Assembly: GCA_016207765.1 (NCBI GenBank)
Contig: JACQOY010000171.1
Location: 1 to 16,513 of the forward strand
DNA length: 16,513 nucleotides
Direction: 5' to 3'
Origin: Deltaproteobacteria bacterium
GTDB lineage: Bacteria > UBA10199 > SBBF01
The notes under the pieces were generated by a model that saw only the letters and a list, made by a program, of their open reading frames with translations, searched no databases and had not been told where the DNA came from. The translations under genes were made by a program, and so were the position numbers. Positions 14,573-16,513 of the stretch are shown here, piece by piece (positions within the stretch are counted from its first letter, which is position 1; each line of letters opens with the position of its first letter).

Positions 14573-15919
14573 ATGAAAAAACTATTCGGCACCGATGGAA
14601 TAAGAGGAAAGGCCAACCGTTATCCCATGACCCCGGAGGTGGCCCTCTCGCTCGGTCAGGCCATCGCCGTCCACTTTTCCCGGAAAAAGGGGGGAGGAAG
14701 AATCGTCATTGGCAAGGACACCCGGCGCTCCAGCTACCTGTTCGAATACGCCCTCTCGGCGGGCATCAGTTCCATGGGGGCGCAGGCCATTTTAACCGGC
14801 CCTCTGCCGACCCCCGGCATTGCGTTTCTCACCACGGCCATGCGGGCTGACGCTGGGGTGGTGATTTCAGCTTCGCACAATCCTTTCGAAGACAACGGGA
14901 TCAAATTTTTCGATCACGAGGGTTTCAAACTTTCCGACGAAGTGGAATTACAGATGGAGGAATATGTTTTTTCCTCCCATGACGACTCGACAAAACCAAC
15001 CGGATCTGTGATTGGTCGGGCCGTCCGCATCAAGGATGCGGTGGGGCGCTACGTTGAATTTCTCAAGTCGACCTTTCCAAAAAAACTCAATCTCAAGGGC
15101 TTCAAGGTGGTTGTCGACTGCGCCAACGGCGCGGGCTACAAGGTGGGGCCTCTCCTCTTTTCGGAAATGGATGCGGAGGTGATTGCCATCGGTTGCGAGC
15201 CCAATGGAACCAATATCAACGACCGGTGCGGCGCCTTGCACCCCGAAAAAACAGTAGAGATGGTCAAAAAGACAAAGGCCGACATCGGCATTGCCATCGA
15301 TGGCGACGGCGACCGGGTGATTTTATGCGACGAGAAGGGCGAAATTGTCGACGGCGACCGTGTTTTGGCCCTCTGCGCCCTTGAACGAAAAAAAGAGGGA
15401 AAGCTCCACAAAGACACCGTGGTGGGAACCGTCCTGAGCAATATGGGGCTGGAGATTTACCTCAAGGAAAATAATTTGAAGCTCATCCGCACCAAGGTGG
15501 GGGATCGTTCCATCGTAACCGAAATGAAAAAGCACGGGTATACCCTGGGGGGCGAGCCGTCGGGACACCTTATTTTCATGGATCTGGCCACCACCGGCGA
15601 CGGCTTCATCGCCGCGCTTCAGGTGCTGGCTTACATGCTTAAAATGCAAAAACCCCTCTCTGAGCTGGCCCACCAGATGCCGGTCTTTCCGCAAGAGACC
15701 AAGAACATCAAGATAAAGGAAAGAAAAGCGCTTGAATCAATCGCCCCCTTGCAAAAGGAGCTCAAGGCGGTGGAAAAGGATCTGTCGGGAAAGGGGAGGG
15801 TGATTCTCCGCTATTCCGGAACGGAGCCCCTTTTGCGCATCACCATTGAAGGGGAGAATGAAAAGATGGTGAAGAAAAATCTGGAACGATTGTCCGATTG
15901 CATTGAGGCAAATCTGTGA
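14573..15919 (+). CDS. glmM: Phosphoglucosamine mutase
   Basis: Cytoplasmic enzyme (448 aa) converting glucosamine-6-phosphate to glucosamine-1-phosphate for UDP-GlcNAc, peptidoglycan and LPS synthesis. It begins with the family hallmark KKLFGTDGIRG. The active phosphoserine is Ser101 in ISASHNP; the Mg loop is DGDGDR (243-248); the sugar-binding loop is GGEPSGH (326-332); and the phosphate-binding loop RYSGTEPLLR is at 413-422. All are intact and the length is standard. The ATG at 14573 fits the family N-terminus; an in-frame ATG at 14531 would add 14 residues overlapping folP. No ribosome binding site is obvious in the 16-base gap. The stop overlaps the pdxJ GTG start. Confidence 0.97.
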   Translation: MKKLFGTDGIRGKANRYPMTPEVALSLGQAIAVHFSRKKGGGRIVIGKDTRRSSYLFEYALSAGISSMGAQAILTGPLPTPGIAFLTTAMRADAGVVISASHNPFEDNGIKFFDHEGFKLSDEVELQMEEYVFSSHDDSTKPTGSVIGRAVRIKDAVGRYVEFLKSTFPKKLNLKGFKVVVDCANGAGYKVGPLLFSEMDAEVIAIGCEPNGTNINDRCGALHPEKTVEMVKKTKADIGIAIDGDGDRVILCDEKGEIVDGDRVLALCALERKKEGKLHKDTVVGTVLSNMGLEIYLKENNLKLIRTKVGDRSIVTEMKKHGYTLGGEPSGHLIFMDLATTGDGFIAALQVLAYMLKMQKPLSELAHQMPVFPQETKNIKIKERKALESIAPLQKELKAVEKDLSGKGRVILRYSGTEPLLRITIEGENEKMVKKNLERLSDCIEANL

Positions 15920-16513
15920 TCCCCCGTCCCCGTCTCGGCGTCAATATCGACCACATTGCCACCCTGCGTGAGGCGCGAAAATGCGGCATTCCCGATCCGA
16001 TCGATTCGCTGGTCATCCTTGAAAAATGCGGCGTCGATCAGGTGACCCTCCATCTCCGTGAGGACCGGCGCCATATTCAGGACCGCGATCTTGAGCAGGT
16101 CGTCCAAAAAGCGCGGATTCCCGTCAATCTGGAAATGGCCTTGACCGGTGAGATGGTCGAAATCGCCCGGCAGGCCGCCACGCGGCAAGCCGCCTCGGCC
16201 CGAAACTTAAAGCCGACCACGGCGACAATTGTTCCTGAAAAGCGACAGGAAATCACCACCGAGGGGGGGCTCGATTGCCGGAGCAATATTCATCTTCTTG
16301 AAGAAGAAACCCCGCGCCTCAAAGAAAAAGGGATTCGGGTAAGCCTGTTTATCGATCCGGATCGAACGCAGATCGATCTCGCGGCAAAGTTAGGGGCGGA
16401 TGCGGTGGAGTTGCATACGGGAACTTACTGTGAGGCGTTTGCACGAGTAACCCCGCCCCCTGTCCCCCTCCCCCAAGGGGAGGGGGGAATTACCCCCTCT
16501 CCCTTGAGGGGAG
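15916..16513 (+). CDS. pdxJ: Pyridoxine 5'-phosphate synthase PdxJ, 3' end cut by window
   Basis: Cytoplasmic TIM-barrel enzyme of the DXP-dependent vitamin B6 pathway, condensing 1-deoxy-D-xylulose-5-phosphate with 3-amino-2-oxopropyl phosphate. Visible motifs are RLGVNIDHIATLREAR (6-21), VTLHLREDRRHI, VNLEMALTGEM, IVPEKRQEITTEGGLD, VSLFIDPDRTQID and AVELHTGTYCEAFARV, in family order. The GTG start overlaps the glmM stop (GTGA), with GAGG 7 bases upstream. Two oddities: a tandem RQAAT/RQAAS duplication at residues 85-94, and from about residue 180 a Pro/Gly-rich stretch encoded by palindromic repeat DNA replaces the expected helix. The frame stays open to the window edge, so I cannot tell whether the protein resumes. 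Confidence 0.92.
   Translation, partial: MIPRPRLGVNIDHIATLREARKCGIPDPIDSLVILEKCGVDQVTLHLREDRRHIQDRDLEQVVQKARIPVNLEMALTGEMVEIARQAATRQAASARNLKPTTATIVPEKRQEITTEGGLDCRSNIHLLEEETPRLKEKGIRVSLFIDPDRTQIDLAAKLGADAVELHTGTYCEAFARVTPPPVPLPQGEGGITPSPLRG
16168..16197 (+). repeat. 15-base tandem duplication inside pdxJ
   Basis: Bases 16168-16182 and 16183-16197 match at 13 of 15 positions and encode RQAAT then RQAAS. The duplication lies just before the conserved VPEKR motif, where family members usually have a shorter linker. Confidence 0.6.
16464..16513. repeat. Tandem C/G-rich palindromes at the window end, within the pdxJ frame
   Basis: First palindrome: CCCCCTCCCC (16464-16473), loop CAA, GGGGAGGGGG (16477-16486), ten perfect pairs. 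After a short AT spacer a related second one begins: CTCCC (16499-16503) pairs with GGGAG (16509-16513) and is cut by the window edge. The sequence style matches short palindromic repeats dispersed in many environmental bacterial genomes. Confidence 0.8.

Overview
The window is a gene-dense, moderately GC-rich piece of a Gram-negative bacterial chromosome. An outer-membrane porin and a PhoB/PhoR-regulated phosphate block point to a diderm. A membrane Ser/Thr kinase with the HRDISPQN catalytic loop and PEGA repeats, sitting next to an FHA-GGDEF protein, is a combination typical of former Deltaproteobacteria (Myxococcota, Bdellovibrionota and related uncultivated lineages). That placement is an inference from gene content. 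No rRNA, tRNA, CRISPR array, transposase or phage gene was seen. No gene-free gap reaches 300 bases; the longest are about 115 to 150 bases and are described under the regulatory entries.

Layout. (1) 1-3004, plus strand: the end of a sulfate/thiosulfate ABC permease (cysW), its ATPase (cysA), then an OprP/OprO-type anion porin that appears to have its own Pho-box-like promoter. (2) 3063-6258: a phosphate block. phoB and phoR run on the minus strand and overlap by 4 bases. Divergently, a DUF47 (PhoU-like) gene split by a frameshift at a run of nine C is followed by a Pit phosphate transporter. Three 11-base-spaced TGACA/TAACA repeats, the reverse complement of the Pho box core, lie in the divergent gap, correctly placed for phoB autoregulation. 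(3) 6263-7093, minus strand: a monofunctional peptidoglycan transglycosylase. (4) 7154-10647: a signalling block made of the PEGA Ser/Thr kinase, an FHA-GGDEF diguanylate cyclase just downstream, and a convergent receiver-like protein whose phosphoacceptor Asp is Glu and whose C-terminal helices resemble a His-less DHp domain. (5) 10794-16513, plus strand: the housekeeping run tilS, ftsH, folP, glmM, pdxJ (cut by the window end).

How it fits together. Block 2 would import phosphate through Pit, with PhoBR adjusting expression, possibly including the upstream porin. Block 4 could turn envelope cues into Thr phosphorylation read by the FHA domain and converted to c-di-GMP output. Block 5 covers tRNA decoding, membrane proteolysis, folate, cell-wall precursor and vitamin B6 synthesis.

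The most unusual points are: FtsH carries Gln instead of the Walker A Lys; the DUF47 gene is split at the C9 tract; the receiver-like protein is degenerate at two phosphotransfer sites; and short palindromic GC-rich segments sit in frame inside tilS and pdxJ. I did not find a clear wholly new multi-gene system. The kinase/FHA-GGDEF/pseudo-receiver block is the best candidate for unfamiliar wiring.
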